Source: Clostridiales bacterium
GTDB taxonomy: Bacteria > Bacillota > Clostridia > Lachnospirales > Lachnospiraceae
Length of the DNA: 61,488 nt
Reading direction: 5' to 3'
NCBI GenBank assembly: GCA_019420275.1
Contig: JAHZHN010000013.1
Span: forward strand, 1 to 61,488
A program made the position numbers and the translations under genes. Of this stretch, positions 24,958 through 33,618 are shown piece by piece. Below the pieces are notes generated by a model that did not search any database, was not told the origin of the DNA, and worked only from the letters and a program-made list of their open reading frames with translations. Within the stretch, counting starts at the first letter, position 1. Each line of letters opens with the position of its first letter.

Positions 24958-25890
24958 TTAAAACATTTTTTTTCTTCCCAAAAAGATGCCGCCAATCACT
25001 GTTAGAATCAAAGAAGCAATAACAAGGACTGCAAAGCCATGGGACGAATCAGCCAGCGGAACCGGAACATTCATTCCCCAGAAACTTGCAATCATCGTAG
25101 GGATTGACATAACGATCGTGATGACTGCCAAAACCTTCATGACGATGTTCAGATTGTTGGAAATAACAGACGCATATGCATCCATTGTTCCGCTCAAAAT
25201 ATTGCTGTAGATATCCGCCATCTCAATTGCCTGTTTGTTCTCGATGATAACATCGTCCAATAATTCCTCATCCTCTGGATATTGTTTGATCTTCTCAATC
25301 TTTAACAGTTTTTCCAATACAAGTTCATTTCCTCGAAGTGAAGTAGAAAAGTACACCAAACTCTTTTCCAGTTCCAGCAGTTCAATCAGCTCCTGATTTT
25401 TGGTGGAAATATGCAGCTGTTTTTCTACCTCGTCACTCTTTTTATCAATAGAACGCAGATACTGCAGATACAAAGAAGCATTTCGGTACAAAATCTGCAG
25501 AATAAATCTTGTCCTCTTAAATGTCCAAAAATTACGTACCCTTCCGTCTCTGAAATCCGTAAGCACAGGTGTCTCCATAAGACATACCGTAATGATCACT
25601 TCGTTCGTCAGGATAATTCCGCACGGAATTGTAAGAAAATATTCTTTTTCCTTTCTCTCTTCTGTTACAGGAATATCCACAATGATCAAAGTATAATCGT
25701 CTTCTACTTCGATACGTGATCTCTCTTCCTCATCCAGAGGAGCTTTCAGATGATCCAGATCAATCTTATAATCTCTGGAAACCTGTACCAGTTCTGCTGC
25801 CGTTGGATGAATCAACGAGATCCAGGAACCTTCAATCACTTCACTGATCTCATTCATCTGATGATCCATTGTACGGTAGTAGTTTACCAT
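24958..25890 (-). CDS. corA: CorA-family divalent metal transporter
   Basis: A 310-residue member of the CorA family, which forms pentameric magnesium (or cobalt/zinc) channels. The large cytoplasmic N-terminal domain is followed by two C-terminal membrane segments with the pore motif GMN in IASFWGMNVPVP (about 270) and a basic end RKKMF. GGAAAGGAG precedes the ATG. A perfect sigma-A promoter and a folded 5' leader lie upstream (25935-26033), so metal-responsive RNA control is possible. Ion choice cannot be read from sequence. Confidence 0.93.
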   Translation of the reverse strand: MVNYYRTMDHQMNEISEVIEGSWISLIHPTAAELVQVSRDYKIDLDHLKAPLDEEERSRIEVEDDYTLIIVDIPVTEERKEKEYFLTIPCGIILTNEVIITVCLMETPVLTDFRDGRVRNFWTFKRTRFILQILYRNASLYLQYLRSIDKKSDEVEKQLHISTKNQELIELLELEKSLVYFSTSLRGNELVLEKLLKIEKIKQYPEDEELLDDVIIENKQAIEMADIYSNILSGTMDAYASVISNNLNIVMKVLAVITIVMSIPTMIASFWGMNVPVPLADSSHGFAVLVIASLILTVIGGIFLGRKKMF

Positions 25891-25934
25891 CTTTACGCTC
25901 CTTTCCTTCTTCTGTCTGCATGTCCACTCTGCTC

Positions 25935-25993
25935 TGCGCAGAATCGGGTTTCAAAACAGGAGTTTTCTCCTATCCGCAAAAACCTTCTGCGCA
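25935..25993 (-). other. Compact structured 5' leader of corA
   Basis: TGCGCAGAA (25935-25943) pairs with TTCTGCGCA (25985-25993). After a 3-nt bulge, GGTTT (25947-25951) pairs with AAACC (25980-25984). An A/C-rich internal loop then leads to AGGAG/CTCCT with a TTTT loop. The segment is transcribed from the promoter at 26005-26033 and ends about 45 nt before the ATG. It does not match the M-box or NiCo riboswitches as I know them. It could be a regulatory RNA, a DNA operator, or simply a stabilising stem. Confidence 0.5.
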
Positions 25994-26004
25994 CGTCTTA
26001 TTTC

Positions 26005-26033
26005 ATTATAAATAACTCATTTTGCTTTGTCAA
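26005..26033 (-). promoter_or_regulatory. Perfect sigma-A promoter of corA
   Basis: TTGACA (26028-26033), 17 nt, TATAAT (26005-26010) on the minus strand, all consensus. It overlaps the last codons of the LysM gene and gives a leader of about 110 nt. Confidence 0.85.
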
Positions 26034-26361
26034 TTAACAGTACTGTACCAACTGGCAGGGTCAATTCCCTTATTTTTTTGTTAGATTTTGCTAAATTTTC
26101 CACTGTTGTTTTGTTAGATTTTGCTATACCAAGGATCGTATCTCCCTTTTTTACTACGTAAGGGACAAAGGCGCCTGAAATTACCGTTGTAAATGCCGGA
26201 ATGCACAATTCATCCCCCGGCTGAAGATTATACACATCAACATATGGATTCTGACGCATAATATCCTTTACCTGGACGCCATATTTTTTTGCAATCTGGT
26301 ATAACGTATCCTTGTCTTTCACCACATATACACTGCCCCTGCAGCTTCCCTGATTTTCCAT
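26017..26361 (-). CDS. Protein with two LysM domains (possible spore-coat or envelope protein)
   Basis: A 114-residue protein made almost wholly of two LysM modules: VYVVKDKDTLYQIAKKYGVQVKDI.. and YVVKKGDTILGIAKSNKTTVENL... It has no signal peptide, so it is either cytoplasmic, loaded on the spore from the mother cell (as SafA or SpoVID partners are), or exported another way. Upstream, CATAATCTA (26384-26392) matches the late mother-cell sigma-K -10 pattern, only a weak hint. Its stop lies inside the corA promoter. Confidence 0.82.
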   Translation of the reverse strand: MENQGSCRGSVYVVKDKDTLYQIAKKYGVQVKDIMRQNPYVDVYNLQPGDELCIPAFTTVISGAFVPYVVKKGDTILGIAKSNKTTVENLAKSNKKIRELTLPVGTVLLIDKAK

Positions 26362-26447
26362 ATTTTTTTCCTTGCTTTTTTATTAGATTATGCAGATTTC
26401 ACAATTTGTTGCCCTTATTCTTTCCAAAAAAAAATAAAATATGCCTA

Positions 26448-26476
26448 TTTTCAAATGCTTTCTTTTCCATTATAAT
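26448..26476 (+). promoter_or_regulatory. Probable sigma-A promoter of the dehydratase-activase gene
   Basis: TTTTCA (26448-26453), 17 nt, TATAAT (26471-26476). The -10 is perfect and the -35 matches 4 of 6. The leader to the ATG at 26566 is about 80 nt. Confidence 0.5.
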
Positions 26477-26565
26477 ATAGTGATACATGGAGCACTGACA
26501 GGATTTCACATAATTCGCCGTCGTGTTCTTTTTGTATGGTTTTTAGAAAGGAAGTATTACAATCC

Positions 26566-29500
26566 ATGAAACGTTTAGGAATTGATATTGGTTCAACTAC
26601 AGTCAAAGTTGCTGTAATCGACGAACAACATAATATTCTTTTCTCTGATTATCAGAGACATTTTGCAAAAATCCAGGAAACTTTGGCTTCCTTATTAAAG
26701 AAAGCCAAAGACCAAATCGGAGAGATGACGTTTGCTCCTACCGTTACCGGTTCCGGCGGACTGGCAATCTCTTCTTATCTGGAAATTCCATTTTGCCAGG
26801 AAGTTGTCTGCGTGTCCTCTGCTCTGCAGGACTATGCACCTCAGACAGACGTAGCCATTGAACTTGGCGGAGAAGATGCCAAGATCATTTATTTCACCAA
26901 TGGCATCGACCAGCGAATGAACGGTGTCTGTGCCGGAGGTACCGGTTCTTTCATCGATCAGATGGCATCGCTTCTTCAGACTGACGCTTCCGGATTGAAT
27001 GAATATGCAAAAAACTATGACACTATATACCCTATTGCTGCCCGCTGCGGCGTGTTCGCAAAATCCGATATTCAGCCTCTGATCAATGAGGGAGCAACAA
27101 AAGAAAATCTTGCTGCTTCTATCTTTCAGGCGGTTGTCAATCAGACCATCAGCGGACTGGCATGCGGAAAACCGATTCGCGGAAACGTAGCATTTCTTGG
27201 AGGACCTCTTCACTTCCTCCCGGAACTTAAAAATGCATTTATCCGCACACTGAACTTAAAAGATGAAGAAGTCATTGCACCGACGCATTCTCATCTGTTC
27301 GCAGCAGTAGGTGCTGCCTTAAATGCCAAAGAAGATGTGACAACAGATTTTGAACACCTGTTAAAACAATTTGAAAAGAAAATTGAACTTCAGCAGGAAG
27401 TTGACCGCCTGGAGCCTTTGTTTGCCAGTGAAAGAGACTATAAAGATTTCATAAAAGAACATAACCGTCATATAGTAAAACGCGGGGATCTGGCTACATA
27501 TAAAGGCAACTGCTATCTTGGAATTGATGCAGGATCCACAACAACAAAGGTTGCTCTCGCCGGAGAAGACGGAGAACTTCTCTACAGCTATTATAATAAT
27601 AATAACGGAGATCCTCTCCATGCTGTCATTGAAGCACTGCATGAAATCAAAAATCTGATGCCAGACGCAGCTAAGATCGTATGCTCCTGTTCTACCGGTT
27701 ATGGAGAACAGCTGATTAAAGCTGCACTGAACTTAGACTATGGCGAAGTAGAAACAATTGCCCATTACTATGCGGCTGCTTTCTTCGATCCTGAAGTTGA
27801 CTGTATCCTGGATATTGGCGGACAGGATATGAAATGCATCCAAATCAGCAATGGAGTCGTAGATAACGTTATGTTAAATGAAGCCTGCTCTTCCGGATGC
27901 GGATCTTTCATCGAAACCTTTGCAAAATCTCTGAATCATACAGTAGAGGAATTTGCAAAAGTTGCTTTGTTTGCAAAACATCCGATTGACCTTGGATCCC
28001 GCTGTACGGTATTCATGAACTCTAAAGTAAAACAGGCACAGAAAGAAGGTGCAAGTGTAGGAGATATTTCTGCGGGTCTGGCTTATTCTGTTATCAAAAA
28101 TGCTTTATATAAAGTTATCAAGCTGACCAGTCCGGAAGATTTAGGAAAGCATATCGTTGTACAAGGCGGTACTTTTTACAATGATGCCGTTCTCCGAAGC
28201 TTCGAGCGTATTTCCGGCTGTGATGCAGTCCGTCCAGACATCGCTGGTATTATGGGAGCTTTTGGTTCTGCCTTGATTGCACGGGAACGCTATGAAAAAG
28301 GTTATCAGACTTCTATGCTTTCATTTGATGAAATCTTTGCCCTCAGCGTAAAGACATCTATGACGAGATGTAAAGGATGTACCAACCACTGTCTGCTTAC
28401 GATCAACAAATTTTCCAACGGCAGCCGTTATGTTACCGGAAACCGATGCGAACGGGGTATTGGAAAAGAACCAAACGCAGATCACGTTCCAAACTTATAT
28501 GATTATAAACTCCACCGCACCTTTGGCTACGAACCGCTGACAGAAGATGAAGCAGTACGCGGTGTCATCGGTATCCCGCGAGTTTTAAATATTTATGAAA
28601 ATTATCCGTTTTGGTATACATTCTTTACAAATTTAGGGTTTAGAGTTGTACTTTCACCGGAATCTTCTCGTAAAATTTATGAGCTTGGAATTGAATCCAT
28701 CCCGAGTGAATCCGAATGTTACCCTGCAAAACTTGCCCACGGACATGTTATGTGGCTGATCAAACAGGGGATCAAAGATATTTTCTATCCTTGCATTCCT
28801 TACGAACGGGAAGAAATTGCTGAGACAAACAATCACTACAATTGTCCAATTGTTACTTCCTATGCAGAAAATATCAAAAATAACATGGAAGAACTGGAAA
28901 CAGAACATATTAATTTTATGAATCCGTTCCTTGCACTGGATAATGAAGAAGCATTAAAACCTCGTCTTTTGGAAGAATTGAAAAAACATTATGATGATCT
29001 GACTTCTGAAGAAATTGACCATGCCGTTACAAGAGCGTATGAAGAACTTCAGCAGGTAAGAGAAGACATCCAGACAAAAGGCGAAGAAGTCCTTGCTTAT
29101 CTGGCAGAAACCGGACGTACCGGAATCGTTTTATGCGGCCGTCCGTATCATATTGATCCAGAAATTAACCATGGTATTCCTGAATTGATCACTTCTTACG
29201 GAATTGCGGTGCTGACGGAGGATTCTATTTCTCACCTGTCTAAGGTAGAACGTCCTTTGAATGTATCCGACCAGTGGATGTATCATTCAAGGCTTTATGC
29301 TGCTGCAAACTATGCCAAGGCCAACAAACAGCTTGAAGTAATACAGCTAAACTCCTTTGGCTGCGGACTGGATGCAGTAACAACCGACACTGTAAGAGAT
29401 ATTCTGACAAAATCCGGACGTATTTATACGGTATTAAAGATTGATGAAGTCAACAACCTGGGAGCTGCAAGAATTCGAATCCGCTCTTTGATCAGTGCGG

Positions 29501-30792
29501 TTCGGGTCCGCAAAAAACATAGAATCCAGCCTCATCCAGTATCCCCGGCAATCAAACGCGTGGAATTTACAAAGGAAATGAGCAAGGATTACACAATCTT
29601 GGTACCTCAGATGTCACCGATTCATTTTGCATTTCTGGAGCCTGCTTTAAGATCCTGCGGCTATAAAGCCAAGATTCTTGCACAGGGCGGAATGAAGGAT
29701 GTAAATACAGGTCTTAAATATGTAAATAATGATGCCTGTTATCCGTCTCTGATCGTTATCGGACAGCTGATGAACGCATTGTTGTCTGGAAAATACGATA
29801 CACACAAAGTGGCTCTGGCTATTTCTCAGACAGGCGGGGGATGCCGTGCTACAAACTATATCAGTTTTATCCGCCGTGCTTTAGAAAAAGCCGGTTTTGG
29901 CTACATTCCGGTGATTGGAATCAGTACTCAGGGAATTGAGAAAAACAGTGGATTTAAATTCACTCCTTCTCTCCTGAACAAGGCAGTTCAGGCGATTGTA
30001 TACGGTGATCTGTTTATGAGGGTTGTTTACCGCACAAGACCTTATGAGAAAAAACCGGGTTCTGTCAATAAGCTCCATAAACAGTGGGAAGCAAAATGTA
30101 AACGAGATGTTGCAAAAGGCAACTTCCTTACGTTCCAGAAAAATATTAAAGGAATCATCCGTGATTTCGACCGCATTCCTCTGAAAAATATCAAGAAGCC
30201 GCGTGTTGGAGTTGTCGGTGAAATCCTCGTTAAGTTCCTTCCTGACGCAAACAACCATTTAGTGGAACTGCTGGAACGCGAAGGCGCCGAAGCCGTTGTT
30301 CCGGATCTTTTAGACTTTTTCATGTACGGATTCTATAACAGTAACTTTAAATACCGTTACCTTGGAAAATCCAAAAGAACTGCTATTGTATGCAACTCCG
30401 CAATCTGGGTGGTAGAACGTTACCGCAAAACTCTGAGAAAAGAACTTGCCAAGAGCAAACGTTTCGATCCGCCGGCATATATCAAGGATTTAGCAGCATA
30501 TGCAGAACCATTTGTATCTATCGGAAATCAGACTGGTGAAGGATGGTTCCTGACCGGAGAAATGATTGAGCTGATTCACAGCGGAGCGCCAAACATTGTT
30601 TGTACCCAGCCGTTTGCCTGCCTTCCAAACCATGTGGTTGGAAAAGGTGTTATCAAAGAATTGAGACAATCCTTCCCAGAGGCAAACATCGTAGCCATTG
30701 ACTACGATCCGGGAGCCAGCGAAGTTAACCAGATCAACCGAATCAAATTAATGCTTTCTGCAGCACAAAAGAACTTGGAAAAAGAAGCATAA
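26566..30792 (+). CDS. Giant 2-hydroxyacyl-CoA dehydratase activase-type protein (BcrAD/BadFG, DUF2229 and HgdB-like domains)
   Basis: A 1408-residue multidomain protein. Two ASKHA ATPase domains open with GIDIGSTTVKVAV (about residue 5) and GIDAGSTTTKVAL (about 320). Each has a conserved cysteine-glycine block (NGVCAGGTGSFID and NEACSSGCGSFIE) that in known activators holds the bridging 4Fe-4S cluster. A cysteine cluster (CKGCTNHC..CERG, about 605-635) begins a DUF2229 segment, and the C-terminal half resembles HgdB-like dehydratase subunits. In known systems the activator passes one electron, driven by ATP, to the dehydratase. The substrate of this fused form is not known. The start at 26566 uses AGAAAGGAAG; an upstream ATG adds 10 residues. 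It is a single-gene unit with its own terminator. Confidence 0.85.
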   Translation: MKRLGIDIGSTTVKVAVIDEQHNILFSDYQRHFAKIQETLASLLKKAKDQIGEMTFAPTVTGSGGLAISSYLEIPFCQEVVCVSSALQDYAPQTDVAIELGGEDAKIIYFTNGIDQRMNGVCAGGTGSFIDQMASLLQTDASGLNEYAKNYDTIYPIAARCGVFAKSDIQPLINEGATKENLAASIFQAVVNQTISGLACGKPIRGNVAFLGGPLHFLPELKNAFIRTLNLKDEEVIAPTHSHLFAAVGAALNAKEDVTTDFEHLLKQFEKKIELQQEVDRLEPLFASERDYKDFIKEHNRHIVKRGDLATYKGNCYLGIDAGSTTTKVALAGEDGELLYSYYNNNNGDPLHAVIEALHEIKNLMPDAAKIVCSCSTGYGEQLIKAALNLDYGEVETIAHYYAAAFFDPEVDCILDIGGQDMKCIQISNGVVDNVMLNEACSSGCGSFIETFAKSLNHTVEEFAKVALFAKHPIDLGSRCTVFMNSKVKQAQKEGASVGDISAGLAYSVIKNALYKVIKLTSPEDLGKHIVVQGGTFYNDAVLRSFERISGCDAVRPDIAGIMGAFGSALIARERYEKGYQTSMLSFDEIFALSVKTSMTRCKGCTNHCLLTINKFSNGSRYVTGNRCERGIGKEPNADHVPNLYDYKLHRTFGYEPLTEDEAVRGVIGIPRVLNIYENYPFWYTFFTNLGFRVVLSPESSRKIYELGIESIPSESECYPAKLAHGHVMWLIKQGIKDIFYPCIPYEREEIAETNNHYNCPIVTSYAENIKNNMEELETEHINFMNPFLALDNEEALKPRLLEELKKHYDDLTSEEIDHAVTRAYEELQQVREDIQTKGEEVLAYLAETGRTGIVLCGRPYHIDPEINHGIPELITSYGIAVLTEDSISHLSKVERPLNVSDQWMYHSRLYAAANYAKANKQLEVIQLNSFGCGLDAVTTDTVRDILTKSGRIYTVLKIDEVNNLGAARIRIRSLISAVRVRKKHRIQPHPVSPAIKRVEFTKEMSKDYTILVPQMSPIHFAFLEPALRSCGYKAKILAQGGMKDVNTGLKYVNNDACYPSLIVIGQLMNALLSGKYDTHKVALAISQTGGGCRATNYISFIRRALEKAGFGYIPVIGISTQGIEKNSGFKFTPSLLNKAVQAIVYGDLFMRVVYRTRPYEKKPGSVNKLHKQWEAKCKRDVAKGNFLTFQKNIKGIIRDFDRIPLKNIKKPRVGVVGEILVKFLPDANNHLVELLEREGAEAVVPDLLDFFMYGFYNSNFKYRYLGKSKRTAIVCNSAIWVVERYRKTLRKELAKSKRFDPPAYIKDLAAYAEPFVSIGNQTGEGWFLTGEMIELIHSGAPNIVCTQPFACLPNHVVGKGVIKELRQSFPEANIVAIDYDPGASEVNQINRIKLMLSAAQKNLEKEA

Positions 30793-30795
30793 AAC

Positions 30796-30838
30796 AAAAA
30801 ACACATATCCCTCAGCAATCTGGGATATGTGTTTTTTT
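30796..30838 (+). terminator. Terminator of the 1408-residue activase gene
   Basis: A 16-bp stem (AAAAAACACATATCCC with its complement), 10-nt loop and a T-run. It is symmetrical enough to work in both directions. Confidence 0.85.
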
Positions 30839-30889
30839 ATCTAAATCCTCCGTCCTTCTATTCAGGAGATATCATCCTAAGCATTATAA

Positions 30890-30921
30890 AAAAGGAAACC
30901 ATTAAAAATGATTTCCTTTTT
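30890..30921 (-). terminator. Terminator of the C_GCAxxG_C_C gene
   Basis: AAAAAGGAAA and ATTTCCTTTTT-type arms with a short inner CAT/ATG stem lie 10 nt after the stop at 30931; a T-run follows on the minus strand. Confidence 0.6.
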
Positions 30922-30930
30922 CTTTTTGAG

Positions 30931-31341
30931 TTAACTCTCCTGTAAAATATCTTCCAGAATCTCTGCCGCGTCTTCCACACATCCCGGACATGACCGCAGC
31001 ATTTTGCCTGTTTCAATTCCTTTTAATTCCTTGCAGATGACTGCCCCATTTTTCTCCTGAAAGCGTCTGGTCAGTTCTCTGGACAGACGAATCGTCTGTC
31101 CTTTGGAATTAGTTTTTTCAAGATCTGCCGTACTGTTTACTGCTCCAAGGACTGCCGCTGCTCCTGATAAGGCGCCGCAGTGTCCCTCCATTCCGCCTAA
31201 TCCAACACCCTGTGCTTCTGTCAGACGAAACATCGTTTTCTCATCAATTCCTGCTTCCTGGCAGAAAGCACATGCCACTGCCTGAGCACAGGTATATCCA
31301 TTCTTATAGTTATTGACTGCTTTTTCTGTTTTTTGACTCAT
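30931..31341 (-). CDS. C_GCAxxG_C_C family putative redox protein
   Basis: A 136-residue helical protein with the family pattern: YTCAQAVACAF, then the namesake motif in HCGALSGAAAVLGA, and two late cysteines in CKEL and RSCPGCVEDAAEIL. The cysteines suggest a redox or metal/cluster role, but no member I know of has a settled function. It often lies beside electron-transfer genes; here it lies beside the activase gene, convergent with it, and upstream of nothing obvious. AAGGAG precedes the ATG. Confidence 0.85.
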   Translation of the reverse strand: MSQKTEKAVNNYKNGYTCAQAVACAFCQEAGIDEKTMFRLTEAQGVGLGGMEGHCGALSGAAAVLGAVNSTADLEKTNSKGQTIRLSRELTRRFQEKNGAVICKELKGIETGKMLRSCPGCVEDAAEILEDILQES

Positions 31342-31380
31342 AGTTCTCCTTCTTCCTTTGCTTTTATAACTTGTATTTAC

Positions 31381-32142
31381 CTATCTGCGCACGCTGATAC
31401 CACGTTCTGCAAGGTATTCTTTCAGATCAGAAATTTTTAACTCATTAAAATGGAACAGTGATGCTGCCAGTGCGGCATCTGCCTTTCCTTCCGTCAATGT
31501 GTCATAGAAATGTTCTTTTGTTCCTGCTCCGCCGGATGCAATGACCGGAATATCCACATTTTCAGCGATCGTCCTGGTCAGTTCATTGTCATACCCTGCT
31601 TTTGTTCCGTCACAGTCCATACTGGTAAGAAGAATTTCGCCTGCTCCACGGCGATTTGCTTCCATTGCCCATTCCACAGCATCCAGACCTACGTCAATTC
31701 TTCCGCCATTTTTATAAACATTCCATCCAGAACCATCTTCTCTCCGCTTTGCGTCAATGGCAACCACTACACACTGACTTCCAAACTTATCTGCCGCATC
31801 ATTGATCAGATTTGGAGTATTAATGGCAGAAGAATTAATTGAAATTTTATCAGCTCCTTCCCGAAGAATTGCCTTAAAATCATCAACAGTACGAATTCCT
31901 CCGCCTACTGTAAACGGAATAAAAACTGTTTCTGCTACTTTCCGTACCATATCAATCATAATACTTCTTGCATCGGAAGATGCAGTAATATCAAGAAATA
32001 CCAGTTCGTCGGCTCCTGCCTTATCATAAGCGGCTCCAATTGCCACCGGGTCTCCCGCATCGATTAAATTTACAAAATTTACACCTTTTACTACGCGTCC
32101 GCCTTTTACATCCAGGCATGGAATAATCCTTTTCGTATGCAT
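31381..32142 (-). CDS. hisF: Imidazole glycerol phosphate synthase subunit HisF
   Basis: Cyclase half of IGP synthase in histidine synthesis. The 253-residue TIM barrel has KRIIPCLDVKGGRVVKG with the catalytic aspartate, VGGGIRT, and TSMDCDGTKAGYD with the second aspartate. It lies 14 nt after hisH, and the two subunits work as one complex. The other his genes are not in the window. Confidence 0.97.
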   Translation of the reverse strand: MHTKRIIPCLDVKGGRVVKGVNFVNLIDAGDPVAIGAAYDKAGADELVFLDITASSDARSIMIDMVRKVAETVFIPFTVGGGIRTVDDFKAILREGADKISINSSAINTPNLINDAADKFGSQCVVVAIDAKRREDGSGWNVYKNGGRIDVGLDAVEWAMEANRRGAGEILLTSMDCDGTKAGYDNELTRTIAENVDIPVIASGGAGTKEHFYDTLTEGKADAALAASLFHFNELKISDLKEYLAERGISVRR

Positions 32143-32156
32143 AAGTCTGTCCCTCC

Positions 32157-32762
32157 TTATAATGATATAAAATTCTTGAGAATCTGAAGTCCTACTGTAC
32201 TGCTTTTTTCCGGATGGAACTGACAGGCAAAAATATTATCCTTCTCTACAGAAGCATGAATGGTCACTCCATATTCTGCCGTGGCTGCTACGATAGACGG
32301 ATCATCCGCCTGAAGATAATAAGAGTGCACAAAATATACATACGGATGTTCCTCGAGCCCAGCAAACAGTTTTGCTCCTTCTTTGATCTTAATATCATTC
32401 CATCCCATGTGAGGGATTTTCATATCGCCTTTTTTCGGAATTCTAAGGATCTTTCCCGGAAGAAGTCCCAGTCCCTTTACGCCCGGCGCTTCATCACTGC
32501 TCTCAAACATCAGCTGCAGTCCCAGACAGATTCCAAGAAACGGAATCTTACGCTCTGCAACTTCTTGGATCGTATCCACCAGTCCATACTGATGCAGTTT
32601 TTCCATTGCATCTCCAAAAGCTCCTACTCCTGGCAGAATCACCTTATCACTATTTAGGATTTCTTCCCGATTTCTGGTAATCAAAGCTTCTTCTCCCAGA
32701 TACTGGAGCGCTTTCTCCACACTTTTAATATTTCCAGCATCATAATCAATAATCGCGATCAT
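32157..32762 (-). CDS. hisH: Imidazole glycerol phosphate synthase subunit HisH
   Basis: Glutaminase half of IGP synthase, supplying ammonia to HisF. The 201 residues contain the nucleophile elbow FLGICLGLQLMFE and the catalytic HPE of CQFHPEKS. The start at 32762 (MIAIIDYDAGNI) is set by AAGAGGAGGA; a longer frame from 32810 would begin inside an intergenic hairpin. Only hisH-hisF are present here, so the histidine operon is split or these were moved. Confidence 0.96.
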   Translation of the reverse strand: MIAIIDYDAGNIKSVEKALQYLGEEALITRNREEILNSDKVILPGVGAFGDAMEKLHQYGLVDTIQEVAERKIPFLGICLGLQLMFESSDEAPGVKGLGLLPGKILRIPKKGDMKIPHMGWNDIKIKEGAKLFAGLEEHPYVYFVHSYYLQADDPSIVAATAEYGVTIHASVEKDNIFACQFHPEKSSTVGLQILKNFISL

Positions 32763-32792
32763 ATACTGTCTCCTCCTCTTAAAATATATTAG

Positions 32793-32819
32793 AGGCGGTC
32801 CTTTTATCAAAGACCGCCT
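32793..32819. repeat. GC-rich hairpin between the sirtuin-like gene and hisH
   Basis: AGGCGGTC pairs with GACCGCCT around an 11-nt loop, starting about 7 nt past the sirtuin-like stop. No U-tract follows on the minus strand, so it is either a weak terminator or an RNA-stability element. Confidence 0.5.
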
Positions 32820-32825
32820 TGTCTT

Positions 32826-33596
32826 TTAGTCGAGTAAAAATTCTTTGCTGTCCATAGCAACCGCTGTGCCCTTTCCTTTTAATTCCTCCCCAATCTGGTA
32901 CAAGGATTTGTGTACTCTTACAAACACAGCTTTCTGATTATAGAATGCCATCTTTTCAAACGGCCACCTGAACAGATTTGGATTTTCAAATCCTTCTCCT
33001 AATTCTAATATAAAAAGCTTTTTATTTAAAGTCCCCTGAAGCCATTTTGTATAATTTGCCCATGAAGTCAGGTAAGCCCCCTCTACATAAATATGTTTTG
33101 TCTCCCCGGTACGCACATTGAAAATTAACTTTTCCCCGCACTTCGGACATTCCAGATAATCTATTTGCCCACTTTTTTCATAATAGTCAATCAAATCCTT
33201 CAATCCAGGCTTTGCCGGATACAGCTGTTCATCACACGGCTTGCTGCACTGAAAGAAATCTCCATTCCCACATGGAGCTGTAATTCTTCCTTTGTCCAGC
33301 CTGGAATGAAAGAGAAGTCCGTCATCATTGCTTGTCACAACAAAATAGTTCTTCCCTTCCAATACTTCTTCAAGAGCCTTAAAATGATCTATCTCTCCCA
33401 TGGTCAGAAGATAATTTCTTTCATAGACCTCTCTCATCCATGCGGCATCTTCTCCTTCCTGTCCGATTAGTTTCTGATAGTGAGGATTCGAAATTTCTTT
33501 CTGAAAATCTATCATCCGCTTTGCCTGCAGCTCTTTGCCAATGCCAACCAATACCAAATCCGCTTCTTTGATTTGTTCCAAATAATCTTTTAACAT
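32826..33596 (-). CDS. SirTM-like (macrodomain-class) sirtuin relative
   Basis: A 256-residue Sir2-fold protein. VTSNDDGLLFHSRLD (about 88-101) takes the place of the TTNVDH-type NAD/catalytic segment; GNGDFFQCSKPC (111-121) plus CPKC (150-153) form the zinc site; and LELGEGFENPNLFRWPFEKM (about 198-217) matches the C-terminal Rossmann end typical of class M sirtuins, which ADP-ribosylate the lipoyl carrier GcvH-L. Here the histidine is replaced by glycine and the N-terminal GAGxS is GIGKE, so activity may differ or be lost. The usual partners (macrodomain, GcvH-L, LplA2) are absent. It directly follows the sensor kinase gene. Confidence 0.75.
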   Translation of the reverse strand: MLKDYLEQIKEADLVLVGIGKELQAKRMIDFQKEISNPHYQKLIGQEGEDAAWMREVYERNYLLTMGEIDHFKALEEVLEGKNYFVVTSNDDGLLFHSRLDKGRITAPCGNGDFFQCSKPCDEQLYPAKPGLKDLIDYYEKSGQIDYLECPKCGEKLIFNVRTGETKHIYVEGAYLTSWANYTKWLQGTLNKKLFILELGEGFENPNLFRWPFEKMAFYNQKAVFVRVHKSLYQIGEELKGKGTAVAMDSKEFLLD

Positions 33597-33618
33597 ATGC
33601 TTATCCTATCCTTTGTTC

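Noticed and set aside
25891..26016. M-box or NiCo riboswitch before corA
   Set aside because: The leader is too short for an M-box, and the conserved blocks of either class are not seen. Kept only as an unassigned structured leader.
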